From: JAAYYM01 sp035271065
GTDB lineage: Bacteria; Bacillota; Clostridia; Lachnospirales; Lachnospiraceae
Assembly: GCA_035271065.1 (NCBI GenBank)
Contig: DATESB010000056.1
Coordinates: 1 to 8,784 of the forward strand
Length of the DNA stretch: 8,784 bases
Reading direction: 5' to 3'
Positions 1-5,607 of this stretch are shown here, piece by piece. The position numbers and the translations under genes were made by a program. How positions within the stretch are numbered: position 1 is the stretch's first letter; every line of letters starts with the position of its first letter. Below the pieces are notes generated by a model. That model was not told the DNA's origin. It did no database searches and worked only from the letters and a program-made list of their open reading frames with translations.

Positions 1-5
1 TTAGT

Positions 6-254
6 ATGGACGAATATGAAGTAATCAGTATTCCGGTATCAGACGGAACAGAGAAAGATTTTGCAATTATGGACACATTTATGGTGGATGAGGTAAATTA
101 TATTGCGGTGTCACTGATAGACGGAGATACGATTCAAGAAGGCGTATATCTCTATCGATGTAATCAAGCAGACGACGGAGATGTGATTGTTGAGACAATC
201 TCAAAACCTGCTGAGTATAAACGAGTTACAAAGGCATATGAGTCACTTGGATGA
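6..254 (+). CDS. DUF1292 family protein (YrzB-like)
   Basis: This encodes a small acidic protein of 82 residues. The pattern of an acidic N-terminus, a central hydrophobic strand (FMVDEVNYIAVSL, about residues 25-37), an YLYR strand near 48-51 and a C-terminal region ending in KAYESLG matches DUF1292, a family of unknown function. From general knowledge, DUF1292 genes in Clostridia often sit near ruvX and fur-type genes, so this may be the last gene of a conserved operon entering from the left; that context lies outside the window. The ATG at 6 is the only ATG near the edge. No ribosome binding site can be judged because only five bases precede it, so the true start could be upstream. The TGA stop is at 252-254. 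Confidence 0.75.
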   Translation: MDEYEVISIPVSDGTEKDFAIMDTFMVDEVNYIAVSLIDGDTIQEGVYLYRCNQADDGDVIVETISKPAEYKRVTKAYESLG

Positions 255-259
255 TAATG

Positions 260-325
260 CCTCAAAAATGCAAAGTGAAACACCTCAAAAACGCAAAGTG
301 AAACACCTCAAAAACGCAAAACAAC
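260..325 (+). repeat. Three direct 23-bp tandem repeats upstream of the ATPase promoter
   Basis: Units lie at 260-282 and 283-305, with a third at 306-325 that diverges after its first 15-16 bases. The common core is CCTCAAAAACGCAAAGTG, and units 1 and 2 differ by one base. They are contiguous with no spacers. The third unit ends one base before the -35 hexamer at 327, so the array is placed where an activator, an autoregulator or an UP-element-like sequence would act. The binding partner is unknown. Confidence 0.85.
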
Positions 326-326
326 A

Positions 327-355
327 TTGACAATACTTGACGAATATCGTACAGT
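327..355 (+). promoter_or_regulatory. Sigma-A-type promoter for the ATPase gene
   Basis: A perfect -35 TTGACA at 327-332 is followed after exactly 17 bases by TACAGT at 350-355, which matches TATAAT at four of six positions. The start of the ATPase gene is 28 bases further on, with a strong AGGAGG at 371-376. Confidence 0.7.
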
Positions 356-382
356 AAGAGTACAGAGGTCAGGAGGAGTCGT

Positions 383-1675
383 ATGTCAACTTATTTAAAT
401 AGAATTGTAGATAATGAGTTAAGTTTACGCTTAGAAGCATTTGGTGCCACATTGATTGTGGGACCCAAGTGGTGTGGAAAAACAACCACGGGGGAACAAA
501 AAGCAAAAAGCATTATAAAAATGCAGGATCCGGATATGCGAGCATCCTACATGATAACGGCAGATACAAAACCATCTCTACTGTTAAAAGGGGAAAATCC
601 ACGTCTGATTGATGAATGGCAGGACGTACCGGTTTTATGGGACGCTGTCAGGATGGAAGTGGATAAAAGGCAGGAAGATGGTTTGTTTATTTTAACCGGT
701 TCTACATCTGTAGATGACAGCCAGATTTTGCATACCGGAACGGGAAGAATATCACGTTTAAAAATGTATCCTATGAGTTTATATGAATCTGAAGAATCAA
801 ATGGTAAGATTTCATTAAAATCATTATTTGAAGATTTGAATATAGACATTGATGGAGTGATGTCTGATATGAAAATCGAAGATTTAATTCTTGCTGCATG
901 CAGAGGCGGATGGCCGGCGGCACTTCGAAAAAAGAGTGATACAGCTAAATTATTGATAGCAAGAGATTATGTGAATAATATCTGTGAATCTGATATTTCT
1001 ACAGTAGATGGCATTCAAAGAAATCCAACATGGACGCAGATTATTCTTCAATCCTATGCCAGAAACATTTCAACTTTGACGAAAAAGGCAAATATATATA
1101 AAGATGTTGTGGCAAATGTAGATAGTATGTCAAGGGTCACCATGGATAACTATTTGAATGCGTTGGAACGTCTATTTGTGTTAGAAGATATTGAAGCGTG
1201 GTGTCCTGCAATTCGTTCGGCAACAGTTATTCGTTCAGGAAAGAAGAGAGAATTTGTAGATCCATCTATTGCAATTGCAGCAATGGGGATGACACCGGAT
1301 ACATTACAATTAGATTTAAAGACATTTGGTTTTATTTTCGAGTGTCTTTGTATTCGAGACTTAAAGGTATATTCGCAGACGCTAGGGGGACATCTGTCCT
1401 ATTATCATGACAGGTATGGTTTGGAAGCGGATGCTGTCCTACATCTGGATAATGGAAAGTATGCACTTATTGAATTTAAATTGGGAAGTCGTGAAATCAA
1501 TGAAGGAGCCGCCCATCTGTTGCAGATTAAGGACTTGGTGAAACAGTATAATGAGAAAGAGATACAATGTCCGTTGAGAGAACCTGATTTACTAGTCATT
1601 ATCACAGGTGGAAATATGGCTTATACAAGAAAAGATGGTGTGAAGGTAATTCCAATTGCCTGTCTGAAAGATTAA
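383..1675 (+). CDS. AAA-family ATPase with DUF4143 C-terminal domain
   Basis: This 430-residue protein has the AAA_14 plus DUF4143 architecture. The Walker A loop GPKWCGKT is at residues 27-34, a Walker B-like LIDEWQ at 75-80 and a sensor-1-like LFILTGST at 101-108, followed by an HTGTGRI segment that may carry the arginine finger. The C-terminal part carries EAD (348-350) and IEFK (363-366), spaced like a PD-(D/E)XK nuclease core. This resemblance is known for DUF4143, but activity has not been shown here. The family is common in anaerobes in many paralogues, and its role is not settled; links to plasmid or mobile DNA maintenance and toxin-antitoxin-like behaviour have been suggested. The start is supported by AGGAGG six bases upstream. 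The gene is preceded by its own promoter and a repeat array, which suggests autoregulation (inference). It appears intact. Confidence 0.9.
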   Translation: MSTYLNRIVDNELSLRLEAFGATLIVGPKWCGKTTTGEQKAKSIIKMQDPDMRASYMITADTKPSLLLKGENPRLIDEWQDVPVLWDAVRMEVDKRQEDGLFILTGSTSVDDSQILHTGTGRISRLKMYPMSLYESEESNGKISLKSLFEDLNIDIDGVMSDMKIEDLILAACRGGWPAALRKKSDTAKLLIARDYVNNICESDISTVDGIQRNPTWTQIILQSYARNISTLTKKANIYKDVVANVDSMSRVTMDNYLNALERLFVLEDIEAWCPAIRSATVIRSGKKREFVDPSIAIAAMGMTPDTLQLDLKTFGFIFECLCIRDLKVYSQTLGGHLSYYHDRYGLEADAVLHLDNGKYALIEFKLGSREINEGAAHLLQIKDLVKQYNEKEIQCPLREPDLLVIITGGNMAYTRKDGVKVIPIACLKD

Positions 1676-1714
1676 AGAAGAGACAATAGTAATATGACAA
1701 AGGAGAAAAATAGT

Positions 1715-2110
1715 ATGGCTGTTGCAAACATGAAAGCAACTTTCCCAAATAGCATCGAAAGTGTATGGGGCGTTGTTACATCCCTTGAGAACTATGCATG
1801 GCGCAGTGATTTGAGTAAAATTGAGGTGCTAAATGAGAAGCAATTCGTTGAATACACAAAAGAAGGATATGCCACGACCTTTACAGTGACGGCGATGGAG
1901 CCATACAAGCGTTGGGAGTTTGATATGGAAAATGATAATATGAAGGGTCATTGGTGTGGTATATTTACACAGAAAGACGGACAAGTTGAGGTTGATTTTA
2001 CAGAAGATGTTACGGCAAAGAAAGTACTGATGAAACCTTTTGTCAAAGCATATCTGAAAAAGCAGCAAGCAACATATCTACATGATTTATCGAGAATATT
2101 GGAACAATGA
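1715..2110 (+). CDS. SRPBCC (START/polyketide cyclase-like) family protein
   Basis: This 131-residue protein has the usual SRPBCC/Bet v1-like layout. The N-terminal strand and helix MKATFPNSIESVWGVVTSLENYAWR correspond to the family's 'P.e.VW.vltd...y..W' pattern. A series of beta strands follows (TTFTVTAMEPYKRWEFD, MKGHWCGIFT, VEVDFTEDV), then a long C-terminal helix. Such proteins form a hydrophobic pocket for lipids or small molecules and are usually cytosolic; the ligand here cannot be predicted. An in-frame ATG at 1694 would give 138 residues, but AAGGAG at 1700-1705 sits nine bases before the ATG at 1715, so 1715 is preferred. It begins 39 bases after the ATPase gene with no terminator between, so the two are probably co-transcribed. 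Confidence 0.8.
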   Translation: MAVANMKATFPNSIESVWGVVTSLENYAWRSDLSKIEVLNEKQFVEYTKEGYATTFTVTAMEPYKRWEFDMENDNMKGHWCGIFTQKDGQVEVDFTEDVTAKKVLMKPFVKAYLKKQQATYLHDLSRILEQ

Positions 2111-2112
2111 AA

Positions 2113-2136
2113 AAACACCGCAAAAACATAAAACAG
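2113..2136 (+). repeat. Diverged copy of the 23-bp repeat element
   Basis: The sequence AAACACCGCAAAAACATAAA resembles AAACACCTCAAAAACGCAAA at 301-320, differing at three of the 20 aligned bases. Like the first array it lies just upstream of a promoter (the -35 is at 2143). It is A-rich and short, so chance similarity is possible. Confidence 0.4.
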
Positions 2137-2142
2137 AAATTC

Positions 2143-2188
2143 ATGACAAATGTAAATTGTGCATTTATGAAAATCATATTAAGATAGG
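2143..2188 (+). promoter_or_regulatory. Promoter with CopY/BlaI-like operator, copy 1
   Basis: A -35-like ATGACA at 2143-2148 is followed after 17 bases by TATGAA at 2166-2171. Overlapping the -35 is GACAAATGTA (2145-2154), nine of ten positions of the TACANNTGTA box recognised by CopY-type regulators and close to BlaI/MecI operators. The block 2144-2188 matches 8253-8297 at 36 of 45 positions, including a shared ATATTA-N-GATAG tail. It stood in front of the GNAT gene that is now a remnant, and today would read into the yjdF-like gene. Confidence 0.6.
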
Positions 2189-2220
2189 ATAAGCCAATAA
2201 TTTGTAGAGGTAAGGACATC

Positions 2221-2408
2221 ATGAACATAACATTCAGACCTGCTGTATCAGATGATTTGGAGAATATTAATTTACTGATTAAACAGGCAATTATCGAAAT
2301 GGAGACGCACGGTATTATGCAGTTGTTTTTGCAATCAATCAAGAATGCAATCCGGCAGAGTGGCGAAAGGGAACTTTCTACTTAATGGAGAAGTATTTGA
2401 GGAATTAG
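2221..2408 (+). pseudogene. Collapsed GNAT acetyltransferase remnant
   Basis: The first part from the ATG at 2221 reads MNITFRPAVSDDLENINLLI and on to ETHGIMQ, a typical GNAT N-terminus. It then loses homology and reads a short out-of-family tail. In the +1 frame the sequence reads VFAINQECN, a GNAT middle-strand motif, and then EWRKGTFYLMEKYL ending at TAG 2406-2408, a typical GNAT C-terminus ('..wRKG.FYlMEK.L'). A normal gene of about 160 residues thus appears reduced to N-, middle and C-terminal pieces by two internal deletions, one of which shifts frame. The acetyl-CoA-binding motif A is missing, so it cannot be functional. A ribosome binding site (AGGTAAGG, about 2207-2214) and the promoter at 2143 remain in place. 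Confidence 0.7.
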
Positions 2409-2410
2409 TT

Positions 2411-2827
2411 ATGAGTGAAACACATATAAAACTGACGGTATACTTTGACGATCCCTTTTGGGTTGGTGTATTTGAGCGTATATCAGATAGAAAATTGTCA
2501 GTGTGCAAGGCAACATTCGGTGAGGAACCAAAGGATTATGAAGTGAATCAGTTTATGATTGAGAATTATAATAGGCTAAAGTTTAGTCCGGCTGTGAAAA
2601 CGGAAATAAAGAAAATGTCCAGCAATCCAAAACGTTTGCAGCGAGAGGCTAAGAAACAACTACAGAATACCGGAATCGGAACAAAATCTCAGCAGGCACT
2701 TCAACTGCAAAGAGAAGAAATGAAGACAGAACGAAAACAAATCAGTAAAGAAGAGAGAGAAGCTGAAAAAGAGCGTATGTTTGAATTGAAACAGCAAAAA
2801 CGTAAAGAAAAGCATAGGGGGAAATGA
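2411..2827 (+). CDS. yjdF: YjdF family protein (DUF2992)
   Basis: This 138-residue basic protein matches the YjdF/DUF2992 family. The N-terminus reads IKLTVYFDDPFWVGVFE and is followed by the FGEEPKD motif. The C-terminal half has NPKRLQREAKKQLQ, then a run of charged helix ending in KEEREAEKERMFELKQQKRKEKHRGK, the family hallmark. Function is not firmly known; in Bacillus subtilis yjdF is controlled by an azaaromatic-sensing riboswitch. I see no such RNA here, since the space upstream is filled by the GNAT remnant. An in-frame ATG at 2345 exists but lies inside that remnant. GAGG at 2399-2402 sits eight bases before the ATG at 2411, and the family sequence begins there. The stop lies three bases before the next gene's preferred ATG, suggesting translational coupling. 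Confidence 0.85.
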   Translation: MSETHIKLTVYFDDPFWVGVFERISDRKLSVCKATFGEEPKDYEVNQFMIENYNRLKFSPAVKTEIKKMSSNPKRLQREAKKQLQNTGIGTKSQQALQLQREEMKTERKQISKEEREAEKERMFELKQQKRKEKHRGK

Positions 2828-2829
2828 TG

Positions 2830-3270
2830 ATGGAGATAAGAAAAGTAACAGGTGCGAAAAAAGAATATATTGATTTATTGCTGTTGGCTGATGAGCAAGA
2901 AGACATGATAGATAAATATTTGGAAAATGGCGAGATGTTTGTTTTGGATGATAATGGGGTAAAGGCTGAGTGTGTTGTCACCAAGGAAGAAGACGGAGTT
3001 TATGAGTTGAAGAATATAGCTGTTTTGCCGGAATGTCAACGAAAGGGTTACGGAAAAAGATTGATTGAGTTTGCGTTCGCCCATTTTCAGGATTGCAAGA
3101 CGATGTTTGTCGGAACAGGAGACTGTCCGTCAGCACTATCTTTTTACCATAATTGTGGCTTTACAGAATCACATAGAGTAAAGAACTTTTTCACAGACAA
3201 TTACGACCATCCAATGTTTGAAGATGGCATACAATTGGTTGATATGGTTTATTTGAAGAAGGAAATATAG
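2830..3270 (+). CDS. GNAT family N-acetyltransferase
   Basis: This 146-residue protein has the GNAT fold, which transfers an acetyl group from acetyl-CoA to an amine. Motif A is clear at residues 60-78: LKNIAVLPECQRKGYGKR, with the QRKGYGK pyrophosphate-binding loop. Motif B is at about 101-114 (SALSFYHNCGFTES). The residues after it (FFTDNYDHPMFEDGIQLVDMVYLKK) resemble clostridial GNATs of unknown substrate. Three consecutive ATG codons occur at 2824, 2827 and 2830. AGGGGG at 2816-2821 is best spaced (eight bases) for 2830. Use of 2824 would overlap the yjdF stop as ATGA, so the two genes are probably translated together. Confidence 0.88.
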   Translation: MEIRKVTGAKKEYIDLLLLADEQEDMIDKYLENGEMFVLDDNGVKAECVVTKEEDGVYELKNIAVLPECQRKGYGKRLIEFAFAHFQDCKTMFVGTGDCPSALSFYHNCGFTESHRVKNFFTDNYDHPMFEDGIQLVDMVYLKKEI

Positions 3271-3311
3271 AGGTATTAATCGAGAGGTATGGAAATTGAG
3301 GCGCAAAGCAT

Positions 3312-3731
3312 ATGAGAATAATGATATTCATAGAGGGAACAACATTTTATACAAGACCGTTGCTATTCCTATTTACGAAACATGGATATAAACCAATCGG
3401 AAATGCAGTAAAAAAAGTCAATGCGTTATATGATAGCGGTCACGAAATCTATTTATGCTCTTATGTTCGCAAACAAAGGAGCAATTTTATTAAGTCGATT
3501 GTTGATTTTTACGGCATGAAATATACAGATATTTTATGCAGAGATAAGGGTGAAAAATATAGTGATATTGTGGAACAACTCAAACCTGACATACTGATTG
3601 AGGACGACTGTAAAAGCATTGGTGGGTTGAAGGAGTGCTGTATAACAGATGTAAAAGAAGAGATAAAAAAGGATATTCAATCTATCATCGTTTCTGAATT
3701 TGTTGGGATTGACAATATACGCATTAACTGA
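3312..3731 (+). CDS. HAD-like protein with a degenerate catalytic motif I
   Basis: This 139-residue protein has the layout of a small HAD-fold phosphatase. An N-terminal strand MRIMIFIEGTT stands in for motif I (hhhhDxDGT), CSYVRK (49-54, Ser50) for motif II, KGEKYSD with Lys82 for motif III, and DILIEDD (93-99) for the acidic motif IV. The segment KPIGNAVKKVNALYDSGHEIYLC is typical of small HAD/5'-nucleotidase-like proteins. In motif I the nucleophile Asp is Phe6 and the second Asp is Glu8, so classical phosphoaspartate chemistry is not possible. I believe related clostridial proteins share an 'EGT' version, so this is probably a family trait and not a recent mutation. The role is unknown. 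GAGG at 3298-3301 lies ten bases before the start. Confidence 0.6.
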   Translation: MRIMIFIEGTTFYTRPLLFLFTKHGYKPIGNAVKKVNALYDSGHEIYLCSYVRKQRSNFIKSIVDFYGMKYTDILCRDKGEKYSDIVEQLKPDILIEDDCKSIGGLKECCITDVKEEIKKDIQSIIVSEFVGIDNIRIN

Positions 3732-3749
3732 CAACTTCCGATTTATTGA

Positions 3750-3956
3750 GCAGACGAACTGGAGCATAAATCGGGATCTGTGGAGATATTTGTGAATAAG
3801 GACTGGTCTAAACTCAATAAAGAAACGAAAACACAAATCAGAAAAAAAGATACCTATAAAAAGGGAATTGATTCTTTGTTTGATTTACGAAGCCAACTCA
3901 TGCAAACAATACTTTCTTTCAGGGATGAATTGTCGGCACCTAAAACGAAAAAATAA
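3750..3956 (+). pseudogene. N-terminal fragment of a DinB-like gene, copy A
   Basis: An open stretch without ATG encodes NKDWSKLNKETKTQIRKKDT followed by a helix (SLFDLRSQLMQTILSFRDEL) and ends at TAA 3954-3956. This matches my recollection of the N-terminus of a clostridial DinB-like/DUF664-type family of about 170-180 residues. The remainder, including the metal-binding histidines, is absent. The best start is GTG 3792 with GGAG at 3782-3785, which would give only 54 residues. The segment 3768-3863 is 84/96 identical to 4622-4717 in copy B, beyond the next gene. It is most likely a dead remnant; a short translated peptide cannot be excluded. Confidence 0.65.
3768..3863 (+). repeat. Direct repeat, left copy (DinB-like N-terminus)
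   Basis: Ungapped alignment with 4622-4717 gives 84 identities in 96 bases. Several of the differences are silent or conservative in the shared reading frame, which suggests both copies derive from coding sequence of the same family. The pair flanks the GNAT gene at 3996-4586. Confidence 0.85.
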
Positions 3957-3995
3957 TGCCGGGAGCCGGAACATTTTATGGAGGGCTAGAAGAAA

Positions 3996-4586
3996 ATGAT
4001 AAATATAAGGAATGCGAAAGAAAAAGACCGCAATCATGTGGCTTTATGCATTGCAGAAGGATTTGAAAAGGACTTCTCCATATTGTGTAAGAATAATCAA
4101 AAGGTGGCCAATGCTATTGCAGAAGGGCTAAATATAAACAGGTTTTATGTGGCAGATATCGATGGCGATATTGCAGGGGTGACAGCCATATCCGATTGTA
4201 ATGGAAGAGCGGCAGGCGTAAATAAAAAATCTCTGATAAAGCATCTTGGGTTGATGAAAGGAATGATAGGTGCTTTGGTTTTGAAAGAAGAATTTGAGGG
4301 GCAGCTTCATTATCCGGTCACAACCGGATACATAGAGTTTGTAGCAGTACGCAAAAAATATCGAAAACAAGGTGTTGCTACGTTTATGCTTAAGGAAAGT
4401 ATGCAGCTTTCAAATTATCAGGAATTTGTACTCGATGTTACGGATATCAATGAAAATGCGATTAAATGTTATACGAACATTGGATTTATAGAATACGATC
4501 GAATTCCAGAAAAGCACAGTGATCAAAAAGGATTTAATGCAAAAATCTATATGAGGTATCCACAAATAGAAGAACTCGATAAATAA
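3996..4586 (+). CDS. GNAT family N-acetyltransferase
   Basis: This 196-residue protein has a complete GNAT domain. The N-terminus MINIRNAKEKDRNHVALCI is the usual strand 1 and helix 1. Motif A is at residues 113-128 (IEFVAVRKKYRKQGVA), and motif B is at 152-168 (NENAIKCYTNIGFIEYD). An insert of about 30 residues (roughly 72-105, including GLMKGMIGALVL) lies before motif A and may shape the acceptor site. The substrate is unknown. GGAGG at 3980-3984 is 11 bases from the ATG, a little long but acceptable. The gene sits alone between two remnants of the same DinB-like gene, so it may have arrived, or been left behind, through recombination at those sequences. Confidence 0.88.
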   Translation: MINIRNAKEKDRNHVALCIAEGFEKDFSILCKNNQKVANAIAEGLNINRFYVADIDGDIAGVTAISDCNGRAAGVNKKSLIKHLGLMKGMIGALVLKEEFEGQLHYPVTTGYIEFVAVRKKYRKQGVATFMLKESMQLSNYQEFVLDVTDINENAIKCYTNIGFIEYDRIPEKHSDQKGFNAKIYMRYPQIEELDK

Positions 4587-4621
4587 ATTCAAGTTTTCGC
4601 GGAACAGAGAAACTAAAATGT

Positions 4622-4717
4622 AAATCGGAACCTGTGGAGATGTTTATGAATAAGGACTGGTCTGAACGGAATAAAAAAATGCAAACACAAATCAAAAACA
4701 AAGATACCTATAAAAAG
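4622..4717 (+). repeat. Direct repeat, right copy (DinB-like N-terminus)
   Basis: This is the partner of 3768-3863, with 84/96 identical bases without gaps. Similarity ends immediately after the shared ATAAAAAG, where copy A continues into the next helix and copy B runs to a stop codon. Confidence 0.85.
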
Positions 4718-4881
4718 AATACTTAAAATCGTTACATGTCATCAGTACGGATGAAAGGGCCATTTGGCTGATTGACTATTGGTGCAATAAAGATGTACGA
4801 GGATTAATGCAAATGCCATTTTCAAGACATTGGATTATGCATATAGAGGCATGTTTGCGAATTAGAAATAGGATACGATGA
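4640..4881 (+). pseudogene. DinB-like gene with large internal deletion, copy B
   Basis: The N-terminal piece starts at ATG 4640 or 4646 (MNKDWSERNKKMQ) and stops at TAA 4724-4726 after about 26-28 residues. The C-terminal part then appears in another frame from about 4726 to TGA 4879-4881, reading VISTDERAIWLIDYWCNKDV and then MPFSRHWIMHIEACL. The RHWIMH histidines look like the C-terminal metal-site motif of the DinB-like family. About 90-100 central residues are missing and the frame is shifted, so the gene is dead. DinB/YfiT-type proteins are four-helix-bundle metal-dependent enzymes, often thiol-dependent; the exact reaction cannot be assigned. GGAG at 4636-4639 overlaps the region before the start. 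Confidence 0.7.
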
Positions 4882-4922
4882 TGATCGAGATTTGGAATAT
4901 GATATTTATACATAAGAATTAA

Positions 4923-4958
4923 AAATCAAGTTTTGACAGATATAGAAAAGCTTGATTT
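4923..4958. other. Inverted repeat (possible hairpin) before the GyrI-like gene
   Basis: AAATCAAG at 4923-4930 is exactly complementary to CTTGATTT at 4951-4958. With a one-base bulge the stem extends by TTTT/AAAA around a loop of about 11 bases. No strong T-run follows on either strand, so this is a weak terminator candidate or an operator-like palindrome. A TTGACA at 4933-4938 lies in the loop, but no well-spaced -10 goes with it. Confidence 0.35.
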
Positions 4959-4978
4959 CAGGTATACAAGGAGAAGCA

Positions 4979-5446
4979 GTGAAATATACAATTCGTGAAT
5001 CAGAAGCGTTTTCAGTAGTAGGACAGAAAGTGGAACTTACTAATTCCCAAAGAAAAAACGTTCAAATTAGCACCGGATTTTGGCGGACATTTAATCAAAA
5101 TCTGAAAAAAGCGTATTTATCACAATATGGTAATTGGACGAAATATGCCTTCATGGAAAAATCAGACGGTAAATTGTTTTATTATTGTTCCATTCCTAAA
5201 AGAGCAGTGATTCCGGAGGGCTTTTCTGTGAAAGAAATTAAGACTTGTAGATATCTGGTTGTAGAGCATGTTGGATCTATGAATGAGATATACAATTCTT
5301 ATTCCGAACTATACCGGGAAGTGTTGCCAAGTACGGGATACATGCCTTTACAAGAGGATTTTTTACACTTTGAAAAATATGATTATCGCTTCCATTGGAA
5401 TAGAGAAAACTCAATTATTGAAATTTGGCTGCCAATTAAGGGTTAA
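4979..5446 (+). CDS. GyrI-like / AraC effector-binding-domain protein (stand-alone)
   Basis: This 155-residue protein consists of a single GyrI-like (effector-binding, SHS2-pair) domain of the kind found at the C-terminus of AraC/MerR regulators and in integron-associated Cass2. The first half has FSVVGQKVEL and FWRTFNQNL; the second has VIPEGFSVKEIKTCRYLVVEHVGSM and a terminal IIEIWLPIKG, all family features. No DNA-binding helix-turn-helix is present, so it probably binds a small hydrophobic or cationic ligand in the cytosol. GTG at 4979 is chosen because AAGGAG at 4968-4973 is five bases upstream and the conserved domain begins at KYTIRE. An in-frame TTG at 4952 lacks a ribosome binding site and falls within the palindrome. 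Confidence 0.8.
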   Translation: MKYTIRESEAFSVVGQKVELTNSQRKNVQISTGFWRTFNQNLKKAYLSQYGNWTKYAFMEKSDGKLFYYCSIPKRAVIPEGFSVKEIKTCRYLVVEHVGSMNEIYNSYSELYREVLPSTGYMPLQEDFLHFEKYDYRFHWNRENSIIEIWLPIKG

Positions 5447-5484
5447 ACGAATAGAAGTGTAAATCGAGAGGCTAGGGAAACAGA

Positions 5485-5562
5485 ATGAGTGATAAAACAG
5501 TGAAGTTAATGGAAGAACAAAGACACTTGCGAGTGGGAATGATCATTGCAACTTTATATTAG
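5485..5562 (+). other. Short open reading frame, 25 codons, doubtful
   Basis: In the space between the GyrI-like gene and the next GNAT, an ATG at 5485 with AGGG at about 5473-5476 opens a 25-residue frame, MSDKTVKLMEEQRHLRVGMI and on to TAG 5560-5562. An overlapping frame reads DHCNFILEIKEHS to a stop at 5579-5581, so this may be a frameshifted remnant of a longer gene. I do not recognise it. Confidence 0.25.
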
Positions 5563-5607
5563 AGATTAAGGAACATTCATAGGAAGTGATGTGAGGATAA
5601 ACTAAAC

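Noticed and set aside
260..325. CRISPR array
   Set aside because: The 23-bp units are contiguous with no unique spacers, only about three copies exist, and no cas genes are present.
547..849. Antisense open frame within the ATPase gene, and similar minus-strand frames elsewhere (for example 2043-2342, 3534-3836, 8173-8421)
   Set aside because: They lack ribosome binding sites and recognisable protein motifs, and mostly mirror the codon structure of clear plus-strand genes.
1198..1410. Plus-strand open frame of 70 codons inside the ATPase gene
   Set aside because: It lies fully within the conserved coding region in another frame and has no supporting motif or ribosome binding site.
2111..2410. 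yjdF-type azaaromatic riboswitch upstream of the YjdF-like gene
   Set aside because: The space is filled by a promoter and a recognisable GNAT remnant, and no extended conserved RNA structure was apparent by eye.
2345..2410. Extended N-terminus of the YjdF-like protein from ATG 2345
   Set aside because: It overlaps the end of the GNAT remnant in another frame, has no ribosome binding site and is not part of the family sequence, which begins at 2411.
4933..4968. Promoter for the GyrI-like gene (TTGACA 4933, TATACA 4963)
   Set aside because: The spacing is 24 bases, too long for a sigma-A promoter, and nothing suitable is at 16-18 bases.
5485..5581. Functional small gene in the 5447-5607 spacer
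   Set aside because: Only a 25-codon frame with a weak ribosome binding site and an overlapping alternative frame are present; kept only as a doubtful feature.
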